The notes beneath the pieces were generated by a model, which was not told the origin of the DNA, searched no databases, and saw nothing but the letters and a program-made list of their open reading frames with translations. Below, in pieces: positions 36,965 through 44,090 of a DNA stretch of 44,090 bases (position 1 is the first letter of the stretch; each line of letters begins with the position of its first letter). Location: positions 1 through 44,090 of the forward strand of contig JANQDY010000122.1 in the NCBI GenBank assembly GCA_028278625.1, in the 5' to 3' direction. The DNA is from Thermodesulfobacteriota bacterium. GTDB taxonomy: Bacteria; Desulfobacterota; DSM-4660; Desulfatiglandales; Desulfatiglandaceae. The position numbers and the translations under genes were made by a program.

Positions 36965-37669
36965 ATGCTGCGATATGTTGCTCTAAACGCCTTTATCGGC
37001 ATCTTTTCCATTTTCATGTGTTTGTGGGGCATCGCCTTTGCCGCCTTTGGGGCTTCCCCCCGATCGGTTCATTTCCGTTGCGCCGTACCGTGGGCCAAAA
37101 TCATTCTGCTTGTGTGCGGCATCCGCGTCACCGTCCGGGGTCTCGAAAACGTCAATCCTGAAATCCCCCGCATCTATATGAGCAACCATCAGAGTTTTCT
37201 TGACATCTGGACGTTGCTGGCCTTCCTTCCGGTGGATTTCAAATTCATCCTGAAAGAGGAACTCATGAAAATTCCTTTTCTGGGACCCGCCATGATACGG
37301 GCCGGGTACATCGGCATCGAAAGAACAGACCCCAGAAAAGCGGTGAAAAGCATTGCACTTGCGGCCAAGCGCATCAGGGACGGGGCCTCGGTGCTCATCT
37401 TTCCGGAAGGGACCCGCAGCAAGGACGGCCGCCTGCAGGATTTTAAACGGGGTGGTTTCAACCTGGCCATGAAATCCGGCTGCGACATCGTACCGATCAG
37501 CATAGACGGCAGCCACCTTCTTGCCACCAAGGGGAGTCTTAAAATCAGGAGGGGGTCCTACAGCCTCTATATCGGCGAACCCATTTCCCTTTCGGGATAC
37601 CGCAAGAAAGAGACGCCCAAGCTCATGGAAAAAGTCCACCAGGCGATTTCGAAGCGTCTCTCAAACTGA
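36965..37669 (+). CDS. plsC: 1-acyl-sn-glycerol-3-phosphate acyltransferase
   Basis: Inner-membrane acyltransferase of 234 residues that makes phosphatidic acid from lysophosphatidic acid. A hydrophobic N-terminus (about 5-30) precedes the catalytic HX4D motif NHQSFLD (His75, Asp80). The acceptor site is FPEGTRSKDG (146-155), then FKRGGFNLAMKSG and VPISIDGS. The ATG at 36965, with GAGG nine bases upstream, is preferred over an in-frame TTG at 36956. The gene lies 105 bases after the sensor kinase and is followed by a short hairpin. Confidence 0.95.
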   Translation: MLRYVALNAFIGIFSIFMCLWGIAFAAFGASPRSVHFRCAVPWAKIILLVCGIRVTVRGLENVNPEIPRIYMSNHQSFLDIWTLLAFLPVDFKFILKEELMKIPFLGPAMIRAGYIGIERTDPRKAVKSIALAAKRIRDGASVLIFPEGTRSKDGRLQDFKRGGFNLAMKSGCDIVPISIDGSHLLATKGSLKIRRGSYSLYIGEPISLSGYRKKETPKLMEKVHQAISKRLSN

Positions 37670-37687
37670 TGCCTGGATCAGGCATTT
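37669..37687 (+). terminator. Possible terminator after plsC
   Basis: TGCCTG (37670-37675) pairs with CAGGCA (37679-37684) across a GAT loop, extendable by an A:T pair, and is followed by only three Ts. It starts at the plsC stop codon. The short T run makes it a weak intrinsic terminator. Confidence 0.4.
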
Positions 37688-37800
37688 GGCATCCGGATTA
37701 GCGTAAAGCTGCATTTTTCTGCTTTTGAAGATGCCACGGTGCGGTATGGCCATGGAGCGTCGGCCGGATAAGATCCTATCATCGCTTGGTCCCTTTCCCC

Positions 37801-37829
37801 TTGACCGTCTAGAAAATTCTCTTTATATT
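37801..37829 (+). promoter_or_regulatory. Sigma-70-type promoter for the beta-helix gene
   Basis: TTGACC (37801-37806) and TATATT (37824-37829) are separated by exactly 17 bases; each matches its consensus at five of six positions. The start codon at 37885 lies about 55 bases downstream. This is the clearest promoter in the window and marks the gene as its own unit. Confidence 0.65.
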
Positions 37830-37884
37830 CGTAGGAAAATAATGATCTATTGTCGTCCCATAACCACTTGCCGGGGAGGTGGTC

Positions 37885-40005
37885 ATGAACAGGTCAAAGC
37901 CGAAGGTTTCGGCCCTTTGGATTTTGGTCTTTGTTGTTGTTTTTTCACCGGTACTCTTGGGTGGGCGTAATGTCCTTGCAGCCACCTACTATGTAGACGG
38001 CACGACTGGCAGTGATACCGCGGGAAACGGCTCTTCTTCTTCTCCTTGGAAGACCATCAAAAAAGGTGTGACGCCTCTTGAACCGGGAGATACATTGGTG
38101 GTGAGAGACGGGACCTACACCGGAGAACAAAACAACCTGTGCGGGCCGTTTGGAGGCTGGGACCAAATGCCATCCGGGGCTCCAGGACAATACATCACCA
38201 TACGGGCCGAGAACTATCTGGGGGCTATCATTGACGGAGGCGACCAATATGCCCCCGTCAGCCTGTGGGAAAACCGCTCATACCTCACCTTTGAGAATTT
38301 CTTTTTTCGCAACGGGGCTGTAGAGAACGGAGGCAGCAATTTTCGGGCCCAGGATTGTCATCACATCCGGGTTCTCAACTGCGCCTCGGAAGAGGCCTAC
38401 TTCGGGCACTTCTGGTTCCGAAACTCCCACCACTGCCTTGTGGAGGGTTGCGCCGCTTGGGGCAGAAGCGCCTACAGCTTTGTGTTCGTGGGAGAGTATG
38501 ATGACTACACCCGGTCCCAGTACAACATTGCGAGACGCTGCGTTTCCCGGCGGGATGTTCATTTCTACCCGGACCATCAGGCCAACCATTTCGCCTCCTT
38601 TGTGGCCTATTGGGCCGACCACACCTATTTTCTAAACTGCATTTCCATTGACGGGATCCATGTGGAGGACGAAGGCAATGTGCCGGATGACGACTTTATC
38701 GCTACAACCACCTTCTTTACCACCAACGGCGCATCCAACTATCATGTCATCGGCTGTATTGCCCTAAACGACGTGGGTCAAATCGCCAGTACCGGCCCGG
38801 GCGACCGGGAGATCATCCGTTTTCAGAACAATGCCGTTTTTATGAATACCAACTCTACCTTCGGCGTGGTCGCCTATGTGAACAACGACCTGGGGATCAC
38901 GCCACCCACTTTCTACGCCCTCAACAACACTCTTGGCAATGTGCACGGGACTGGGGAATATAAAGGAAGTTGCGTTGTCCAGGTGGCTGGCACTGTGGCC
39001 AATGTCATGAACAATATCCTCTTCAACAGCCGGATAGGCTTGGAACAGATCACCGGCCCCCATTCCTATAACGTTCTATATAATGACACGAATTATAGCA
39101 GCACGGCACCGGGAACCGGCGAGGTGACACACTTGAACCCTCTCCTCGCGGGCCTACGGTATCTTCCCCGCGTTGAAGACGGCTCAACACTGAAGACACT
39201 TGGGAAATCGGGTGGGCAGGTGGGCGCTCAGATCATCCACGCCCTCGGGACGCCCGGCACTCTTTACGGAGAGACGGGATGGGATACCCTCACGGACACC
39301 CCCCTCTGGCCTTGGGCCCGTGAGGATACCATCAAAGCGAAAATCTCCGCCTACGGTGGACACGGGGTGGAAAGCCAGCGGGGCTTCTGCCAAGGAGGGT
39401 CCGGTCTGGACACCGGACAGCGGACCTTGACCTCCTATATTTGGGAGTATCTCGGCTACGGCTGTCCCGATCCCATCTGTCTGGGTGAGAATCCTCCGAC
39501 GGTGACCACCGGCACAGCCACAGGGACGGGTTCTGCAACGGCCACACTAAACGGCACCGCGGATCCAGAAGGGGAGGCCACGGATGTGGTTTTTGAATGG
39601 GGGACGGATGATCGCTACGGGAACTCGGTCTATGCGTCCCAGAGCCCTATGACGGGGACAACCCCTCGTGCCGCCAGCGCGGTTATTTCAGGCCTTTCAC
39701 CGGCAACAACCTACCATTTTCGCGTTAGAGGCGAAAGCAGTGGGGGCAAAGGGTATGGCAGTGATCAGACCTTCTCCACCTATTCTGCCTCCTGCCCCGA
39801 TTGTTCGGGAGATGACGTTACCCTTCGGAATGAGATTTTTTCTTCGGGCACCATTTGCCGATGTGAATGCAACACCCGAATAAGAGTGGGGCCTAACGTC
39901 AAGGTCCGGGATGGTGCGCGGCTAGAACTGGCGGCACCCACCATAGAGGTGGATCCCGAGTTTCAAGCGGAAGAGGGGGCCGTGGTGAGCATGGGGCAAC
40001 CGTGA
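37885..40005 (+). CDS. Secreted right-handed beta-helix protein with Fn3 and 3-coathanger-like C-terminal domain
   Basis: Exported protein of 706 residues. A signal peptide ends near residue 33 (VLAA before TYYVDGTTG). Residues 34-450 form a parallel beta-helix-like region opening with YYVDGTTGSDTAGNGSSSSPWKTI, with rungs rich in Asn/Cys such as HHIRVLNCASEEAYFG. A fibronectin-III-like domain follows (about 535-633, SATATLNGTADPEGEATDV and LSPATTYHFRVRG). A cysteine-rich short link (CRCECNTRI) leads to a tail of VGPNVKVRDGARLEL type that resembles the 3-coathanger stack domain. Polysaccharide binding or cleavage is plausible; no catalytic residues are assigned. ATG 37885 has GGAGG five bases upstream. 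Confidence 0.8.
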   Translation: MNRSKPKVSALWILVFVVVFSPVLLGGRNVLAATYYVDGTTGSDTAGNGSSSSPWKTIKKGVTPLEPGDTLVVRDGTYTGEQNNLCGPFGGWDQMPSGAPGQYITIRAENYLGAIIDGGDQYAPVSLWENRSYLTFENFFFRNGAVENGGSNFRAQDCHHIRVLNCASEEAYFGHFWFRNSHHCLVEGCAAWGRSAYSFVFVGEYDDYTRSQYNIARRCVSRRDVHFYPDHQANHFASFVAYWADHTYFLNCISIDGIHVEDEGNVPDDDFIATTTFFTTNGASNYHVIGCIALNDVGQIASTGPGDREIIRFQNNAVFMNTNSTFGVVAYVNNDLGITPPTFYALNNTLGNVHGTGEYKGSCVVQVAGTVANVMNNILFNSRIGLEQITGPHSYNVLYNDTNYSSTAPGTGEVTHLNPLLAGLRYLPRVEDGSTLKTLGKSGGQVGAQIIHALGTPGTLYGETGWDTLTDTPLWPWAREDTIKAKISAYGGHGVESQRGFCQGGSGLDTGQRTLTSYIWEYLGYGCPDPICLGENPPTVTTGTATGTGSATATLNGTADPEGEATDVVFEWGTDDRYGNSVYASQSPMTGTTPRAASAVISGLSPATTYHFRVRGESSGGKGYGSDQTFSTYSASCPDCSGDDVTLRNEIFSSGTICRCECNTRIRVGPNVKVRDGARLELAAPTIEVDPEFQAEEGAVVSMGQP

Positions 40006-40276
40006 AGCAGGATACATGTGGCTTTTTGTGGGCCCCATTGATCATTGCGAAGCTGAAATCGTCTGTGAAGGGCTGGAATGACGGATAGCGTCAGAACGAA
40101 GTATAGCGGCAATTCGGGGACAGCAGTCTTAACTACCAAGAAATTGATGTCAATTCTGCATACTGTCCCCCGGAACTTGCGGAACTTTGTAACCAGATAA
40201 CGCCTTGAATGGTAAAATAATTATGCGGGCCATTTTTCAAAATGCTTTGGTCCCTGCCGTCATTTGGACTGCAAGA
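40006..40276. other. Gap after the beta-helix gene, holding repeat copy 1
   Basis: Apart from the palindromic element at 40111-40179 I see no gene. A short hairpin CATTTT/AAAATG lies near 40231-40244 and could form in the leader or tail of the adjacent minus-strand thioesterase transcript, but it has no GC stem. No promoter is convincing. Confidence 0.5.
40111..40179. repeat. GGGGACAG palindromic element, copy 1 (RAYT/REP-like)
   Basis: AATTC plus GGGGACAG (40116-40123) faces CTGTCCCC (40163-40170) across 39 bases. A nested near-palindrome, AGAAATTGA-TG-TCAATTCT, sits inside near 40139-40157. The outer motif is like those bounding REP-associated tyrosine transposase (Y1/RAYT) genes. No such transposase is in the window, so this looks like a non-autonomous copy. 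It aligns with 41194-41250. Confidence 0.6.
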
Positions 40277-40729
40277 TTAAGGGCCGGCGTTTAATCCCGC
40301 ATGGTCAATTTTTATTCCAGGAGCCCCTCTCTCAAGTTTTTTGCGCATATCTTGTGGAATTTCCATTTTTGTATGTTGGTTTACGCTAACCATCACATAG
40401 ACTATTTCAGCAGATGCCAGCAGTTTTGAACTCTCATGGTTGTAAAAATCAATCCGCAATGAATAAGATGAATTTCCAATTCTGACTGGTTTAACGGTAA
40501 TGGCAATAATTTCATCGAAATGAGCAGGCGCTTTCCAGTTTATCGAAAGGCTTACAACTTGATTATCGATTCCATCAGATAGAATATCATTGTAGTTGCC
40601 CCAAATGACCCTTATAAACTCAGTGACCGCTATATCAACATAATCGACATATCTTCCGTTAAACACTACCTTTTGCGCATCGCACTCAGAATATCGAACG
40701 CGGAGAAAATAACAGAATTCATCATTCAT
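40277..40729 (-). CDS. Hot-dog thioesterase, YbgC/4-hydroxybenzoyl-CoA thioesterase family
   Basis: Predicted acyl-CoA thioesterase of 150 residues. The N-terminal signature RVRYSECDAQKVVFNGRYVDYVDIA matches the FadM/YbgC hot-dog family, with the catalytic Asp (ECD) in the usual place and the conserved tyrosine pair after it. SINWKAPAHFDEII and IVYVMVSV give the remaining strands. The gene is clearly more A+T-rich than the core genes to its left, and lies between two palindromic repeats, which suggests transfer. The natural substrate is unknown. Confidence 0.83.
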   Translation of the reverse strand: MNDEFCYFLRVRYSECDAQKVVFNGRYVDYVDIAVTEFIRVIWGNYNDILSDGIDNQVVSLSINWKAPAHFDEIIAITVKPVRIGNSSYSLRIDFYNHESSKLLASAEIVYVMVSVNQHTKMEIPQDMRKKLERGAPGIKIDHAGLNAGP

Positions 40730-40822
40730 TTACTTATTCTTCCTATCCATATTTGGCACTTAACGAGAGCCTCGCGAGGTTTCTGGGACCGCATGGCCAT
40801 GGAAATCTTTTTAAGAGATCGG

Positions 40823-41209
40823 CTACGCTTTTACAATTAGATTTTGAATCAAATAGCCCGTTCCAAACAATAAAACCGAGCAAATACTTGATATCAGAAA
40901 AAACAGCAGTCCCTTATTCCACATTCCAAAATGTTCGCTCACGCTTTCATGGTGAGCCCTGCGAGTCGGGATAAAATAATTTGGACCTGGGATTTCCGTT
41001 CTCGCTGAGTTGCCGGCAACAATTAATGCTCCAAACAGGAAAACGCCAACTGAACAATATTTCAATGCAGATGCATATCCTTCAATTGAAAACCATTTAA
41101 GAACAATACAGATAATTGCCGCAATAAAAATGCATATCGTATAAATAAGAACAACTCTGTTGAACAACCATTTTAGAAGTGATGGCTGTTCATAATTCGG
41201 GGACATCAT
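40823..41209 (-). CDS. Small membrane protein of unknown function
   Basis: I do not recognise this family. The 128-residue product has three hydrophobic segments (about 17-38, 47-65 and 100-122) and a polar loop containing GNSARTEIPGPNYFIPTRRAHHES, which is too regular in composition to be random membrane sequence. The ATG pair at 41206-41209 with AGGAAG upstream lies inside repeat copy 2, so the repeat supplies the ribosome site, start codon and first residues (MMSPN). The original start may have been lost. A+T-rich like the thioesterase gene, and on the same strand. Confidence 0.55.
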   Translation of the reverse strand: MMSPNYEQPSLLKWLFNRVVLIYTICIFIAAIICIVLKWFSIEGYASALKYCSVGVFLFGALIVAGNSARTEIPGPNYFIPTRRAHHESVSEHFGMWNKGLLFFLISSICSVLLFGTGYLIQNLIVKA

Positions 41210-41250
41210 ACCTAACTTCCTGGAAATTGCCGTCAATTCTTCGGAACTCG
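41194..41250. repeat. GGGGACA element, copy 2 (partial), overlapping a gene start
   Basis: Bases 41194-41240 align without gaps to 40111-40157 at 38 of 47 positions. The following ten bases match 40170-40179 at eight of ten, after loss of about twelve bases that include the CTGTCCC arm. The copy therefore cannot form the outer stem. It has the same orientation as copy 1. Confidence 0.6.
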
Positions 41251-41559
41251 TTGAACCAATAGGTCGCGTGGAATTTTTGCTTTACTGGTGTAGCTTTTCA
41301 AATTAAACGGAAGAGATTTTCCGTAATAAATTGAGGAGTTTAAAAATTTTTTCTGATTCATTGATAATGAAGTCGCTTCGCTCCATTTTATTGAATGGGT
41401 TTTTTAAGGCATACGGAAACAGCATCTATATAAAAATTGGGGAAGACGGTAATTTACCATCTTCCCCATTGGCATGATGCCGCTTCATCCGGCTATCCCT
41501 TGTTGGGTTGCTCCCCAGCATTGCCCAACTCCGTTTCACCGGAATCTTATAATTTCATT
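41251..41559. other. Gap holding the unlocated left end of the mobile element
   Basis: No gene is supported. It contains a weak plus-strand hairpin (CCATT 41383-41387 with AATGG 41394-41398, then GTTTTTT), the strong minus-strand terminator at 41432-41468, and small hairpins after it (GGCATGATGCC near 41473-41483; GTTGGG with CCCAAC between about 41504 and 41532). The mobile-element end should lie here, but I cannot fix it because the other end is outside the window. Confidence 0.5.
41432..41468 (-). terminator. Intrinsic terminator of the mobile-element operon
   Basis: Read on the minus strand, GGGGAAGA and TCTTCCCC form the base of a stem of twelve pairs with one mismatch (41440-41468), with a three-base loop, followed by AATTTTTATAT. 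It lies about 90 bases after the ATPase stop. The structure is the strongest terminator in the window. Confidence 0.75.
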
Positions 41560-42369
41560 TTAGAAGATCTCAGATGCGGCAATGCGAACGTGTTCGGCAT
41601 TGACGATCTTGTGGTTATCCATCGCAGCAGCGACAAGAGCTCCCCTGGCCAGATGATTCGCGCGCCTGTAAATGCCTCCGGAACCCTGGTGAACGGCCGT
41701 TACGGCCGTGTCATCAAACAACATGTTCTTGATGCCGGCTATTTTCAAATGGTGCAACAGATAATCCTGCATTTCCTCCCGACCGATACCCACAAAATGA
41801 CTTTTGGCGACGACTCTTGATGCAAGAGGCATAGAACCCGGATACATGAGGTTATCAATCAGGTTGGACTGGCCGGCAAGGACGAGGGGAAGCCACGGTT
41901 TGGAATCCATCTCAAACTGACAGAGGGTATGGAGCTCGACAAACACCTCCAGCCGCAGTAGCGAGGCTTCATCTACGATGAGAACGGTATTCATTTTTTT
42001 GCCGACGGCTTCGAGGATTTCATGTTTAATTCGGCCTCGCATTGCGGCCCGGGATATGCCCGCGTCGGTAATGCCCAGTTCAGCCAAAATCAAACGGTAC
42101 AGTTCAAGAATGGAACCCGTGGTGGCGGTGACATAAATAATCCTGGTTTCGGAAGGGTGAAGTCCACTGACCAGATATCGAACGGCAGTGGATTTTCCGC
42201 TTCCGATTTCACCGGTCAACAGATAAACAGCCCCTAAATCGGTGGTATATAAAAAGCGACTTCTGGCGGCATTCAGTTGCGGGGTTTTGAGGATTTCATT
42301 GACTCCGATATCGCTTCTAAAAGGTTCATTTTCAAAACCGAAGAACAGCTTATAATTTTTCATTTCCAT
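41560..42369 (-). CDS. ExeA-like AAA ATPase of a mobile element
   Basis: ATPase of 269 residues, similar to ExeA/TniB/IstB-type transposition helpers that choose targets and activate a DDE transposase. It begins MEMKNYKLFFGFENEPF, the common ExeA-like start. Walker A is TGEIGSGKST (52-61) and Walker B is VLIVDEASLL (129-138). ILAELGI and the LAGQSNLIDNLMYPG sensor region also match. The ATG at 42369 has GGAGG six bases upstream and overlaps the transposase end by ten bases; a longer frame into the transposase is unlikely. It closes the three-gene operon before the terminator. Confidence 0.85.
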   Translation of the reverse strand: MEMKNYKLFFGFENEPFRSDIGVNEILKTPQLNAARSRFLYTTDLGAVYLLTGEIGSGKSTAVRYLVSGLHPSETRIIYVTATTGSILELYRLILAELGITDAGISRAAMRGRIKHEILEAVGKKMNTVLIVDEASLLRLEVFVELHTLCQFEMDSKPWLPLVLAGQSNLIDNLMYPGSMPLASRVVAKSHFVGIGREEMQDYLLHHLKIAGIKNMLFDDTAVTAVHQGSGGIYRRANHLARGALVAAAMDNHKIVNAEHVRIAASEIF

Positions 42370-43634
42370 AAGCCGCCTCCTTTGTAAGGATCTTTGGGAG
42401 AGGATTTCACCAGCATATTGCGGTTTCGATCCCGTTTGACCCGGCAGTTTACATGCAGGTCCACCGGTGTTAAGCGCCCATAGGATTTCTGATTCCAAAA
42501 GGCTTCAACTTCGTTTGGCGCATGCTCGTGATAAAGCAAAAGGACCCTTTTGCCAATGAGCAGAACAGGTGCTTCAAACAATCGTCCATCCAGCGTAACG
42601 GTCCGGTCTTTTAACACCCTGCGGCGAACCGCGTTCCTAAAATGATTTTTCAAACCCCTGGGCGCTTGACGGATACAGGCCAGGTTTTTTGTAAAGCGGT
42701 TAAACGGCGTCGTGCCAGTGCCCGAGTGTTTACGCTGGTGATAGACATCATCAAGCCATGTATTGAGCGAAGCATTCAGGGATTTAAGAGATGAGGTATC
42801 TGCCACAGGCAAAAAGTCGCTACGTAACGTTCTGAAAAATCTCTCTATCTTGCCTTTCCCCTGAGGTTTGTAGGGCCTGGCATGTATCAGAGCGATGGAC
42901 AGTGAAGCACAGGTAAACTCGAGCTTGTGAGACCGATAGGCAGGACCGTTATCCACATAAAGTTTTCGTGGCAACCCACGTTTCATCAGCGCTTTTTCAA
43001 ACGCATCCATGAAAGATGCCAGGTTTTCAGACAAATAAAACGCGGCAAAAGGGATCAACCGGGAATGATCGTCCAAAAATGCAATTAGATACGTTTTCCG
43101 CCGGGTTCCGTTTACATCAACTTTCGGTCCATGCATGACGTCGCTTTGCCAGATGTCATTGGGCAAAGGTGCTTCGAATTTTCGCCTGTCTTCCGGAGAC
43201 GGTTCATTGTTCATCATGCCGGTTTGGTGGAGCACTCGATAAAGTGTGGTAAGTCCTGTCCTTTGGGGAACCAGGTGCCGGTGTTTCAAATAGGCCAAAA
43301 GTGTCTTAACAGACAAATGGCTCTGCTCTTTCCTGGTGTTGACAATATTCGCGATGGCTTCGCCGGTAAGGATTCTGTGCTTTCCCTGATCATTTCTTTT
43401 GCGGGGATAGAGGGATTCGATACGTCCCCCGCTGCTGCGGTAACGTCTGATCCACCGGTAGATCGTATTTTCACTGATCCACGTACGACTGGAATATGGA
43501 ATGATCCATTTGCGGGCGCACTTCTCCCTGATTAGACGCCTTTTTTCAGCCGTACTCAGCATTGCGCCGCCGACAAATTCGTGGATCACCCCGAATCGAA
43601 AAACGGCGATGGCTTTATTCTTCTGTTCCGTCAT
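42360..43634 (-). CDS. DDE integrase-type transposase
   Basis: Retroviral-integrase-fold (rve) transposase of 424 residues. An N-terminal helix-turn-helix part (about 25-110, ISENTIYRWIRRYRSSGG) precedes the catalytic core with Asp165 in IWQSDVMHG, Asp228 in YVDNGPAYRS and Glu264 in GKGKIERFFRT, spaced D-35-E as in IS481/IS21/Mu relatives. The C-terminal beta part contains RRRVLKDRTVTLDGRLFEAP. The ATG at 43634 has GGAGG six bases upstream. All catalytic residues are present and the frame is intact, so the element may be active. Confidence 0.88.
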   Translation of the reverse strand: MTEQKNKAIAVFRFGVIHEFVGGAMLSTAEKRRLIREKCARKWIIPYSSRTWISENTIYRWIRRYRSSGGRIESLYPRKRNDQGKHRILTGEAIANIVNTRKEQSHLSVKTLLAYLKHRHLVPQRTGLTTLYRVLHQTGMMNNEPSPEDRRKFEAPLPNDIWQSDVMHGPKVDVNGTRRKTYLIAFLDDHSRLIPFAAFYLSENLASFMDAFEKALMKRGLPRKLYVDNGPAYRSHKLEFTCASLSIALIHARPYKPQGKGKIERFFRTLRSDFLPVADTSSLKSLNASLNTWLDDVYHQRKHSGTGTTPFNRFTKNLACIRQAPRGLKNHFRNAVRRRVLKDRTVTLDGRLFEAPVLLIGKRVLLLYHEHAPNEVEAFWNQKSYGRLTPVDLHVNCRVKRDRNRNMLVKSSPKDPYKGGGLWK

Positions 43635-43737
43635 CATCAACCTCCTTTTTTGTTCTTTCTGTCCCCATATGTCTTTTCCATGGGGTTGTAAAAGGCACGC
43701 TTCGGTAGGTAGGTTGATGAATGGGGGTGTTTTCGGA

Positions 43738-44090
43738 TTATATGCCTCGGCTCACAGGGACTTTTCCCATCGCAACAAGACGGTCAAAAGCGCTTAAAAG
43801 ATCATGACACAACCCGAAAAACGCCATGGCGTTGCGTTTAAGTGCTCTAAGCCAATGCCTTCGGCGGGATTTTCCCAAGCTGATAGGCCACTTGCCGTGT
43901 GAAAGTCGATGAGACAGGCAACTCCGAATTACATCGATGGATGCGTGGAACCGTTGAAAATAGCCCTTCGGCTTCATTCGAATAACACAGGCGCAATCCG
44001 GGCAACGAAAACGGCGCAATAAGAGGCCTTCAAAAAAACCATCAAAATAAGCGGCGACATAACCATGTCCCCACACCCTTACAGATCCGC
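43738..44090 (-). CDS. Zinc-ribbon protein of the mobile element (partial at the right edge)
   Basis: The frame is open to the window edge. A GTG at 44076 is possible, but the reading continues without a stop to 44090, so the true start is probably outside. A Cys pair CPDC appears in RRFRCPDCACVIRMKPKGYF, and the C-terminal half has SRRRHWLRALKRNAMAFFG. This resembles DUF6431-like small zinc-ribbon proteins that accompany DDE/ExeA elements. A second Cys pair, if present, lies upstream of what is visible. It precedes the transposase by about 100 bases on the same strand. Confidence 0.6.
   Translation of the reverse strand, partial: GSVRVWGHGYVAAYFDGFFEGLLLRRFRCPDCACVIRMKPKGYFQRFHASIDVIRSCLSHRLSHGKWPISLGKSRRRHWLRALKRNAMAFFGLCHDLLSAFDRLVAMGKVPVSRGI

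Noticed and set aside
1..44090. tRNA, rRNA genes or CRISPR arrays
   Set aside because: No cloverleaf-like sequence, rRNA signature or regularly spaced direct repeats were found by eye on either strand.

Overview
The window reads as a core-chromosome segment of a Gram-negative, probably Desulfobacterota (deltaproteobacterial) organism. The evidence is an outer-membrane lipoprotein and LPS-assembly gene set, an RpoH-type sigma factor, a short stand-alone ArgA-type acetyltransferase next to argS and tatBC, and an accessory right-hand end with an exported beta-helix protein and a mobile element. The lineage is inferred from gene content and protein style; no rRNA or tRNA gene is present to settle it.

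Left block, plus strand (1-4395): argS, a SPOR-domain membrane protein, an argA-like acetyltransferase, tatB and tatC, with tandem GC hairpins between argA and tatB. It meets the next block tail to tail, with only 4 bases between the two stop codons.

Central block, minus strand (4400-30697, read right to left): ftsH, folP, coaX, an LD-carboxypeptidase, mfd, two parvulin-type chaperones, a rodZ-like gene, tyrS, rpoH, a TPR lipoprotein, a LolB/DUF4292-like lipoprotein, three glycosyltransferases (GT2, GT9 and ArnT-like), lptG, an atypical receiver protein, grpE, dnaK and an LpoA-like lipoprotein. Spacing is tight and several genes overlap by four bases. The themes are protein quality control (ftsH, rpoH, grpE, dnaK, SurA-like chaperones) and building the envelope (LPS sugars, LPS export, peptidoglycan turnover, outer-membrane lipoproteins). 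FtsH and DnaK control RpoH in enterobacteria, so the block may hold both regulator and targets of a heat-shock circuit.

Right core block, plus strand (30975-37669): a DUF4301 protein, cvpA, mazG, mtgA, a sensor kinase with an eroded ATP-binding domain, and plsC. A divergent region of about 277 bases separates it from ftsH. The DUF4301 protein carries motifs resembling UDP-sugar pyrophosphorylases.

Accessory end (37801-44090): a secreted right-handed beta-helix/Fn3 protein with its own good promoter. Next come two related palindromic repeats of the GGGGACA type, in the same orientation, bracketing two A+T-richer genes (a hot-dog thioesterase and a small membrane protein). Last is a three-gene mobile element (zinc-ribbon protein, DDE transposase, ExeA-like ATPase) that ends in a strong terminator hairpin on its downstream side and runs off the right edge.
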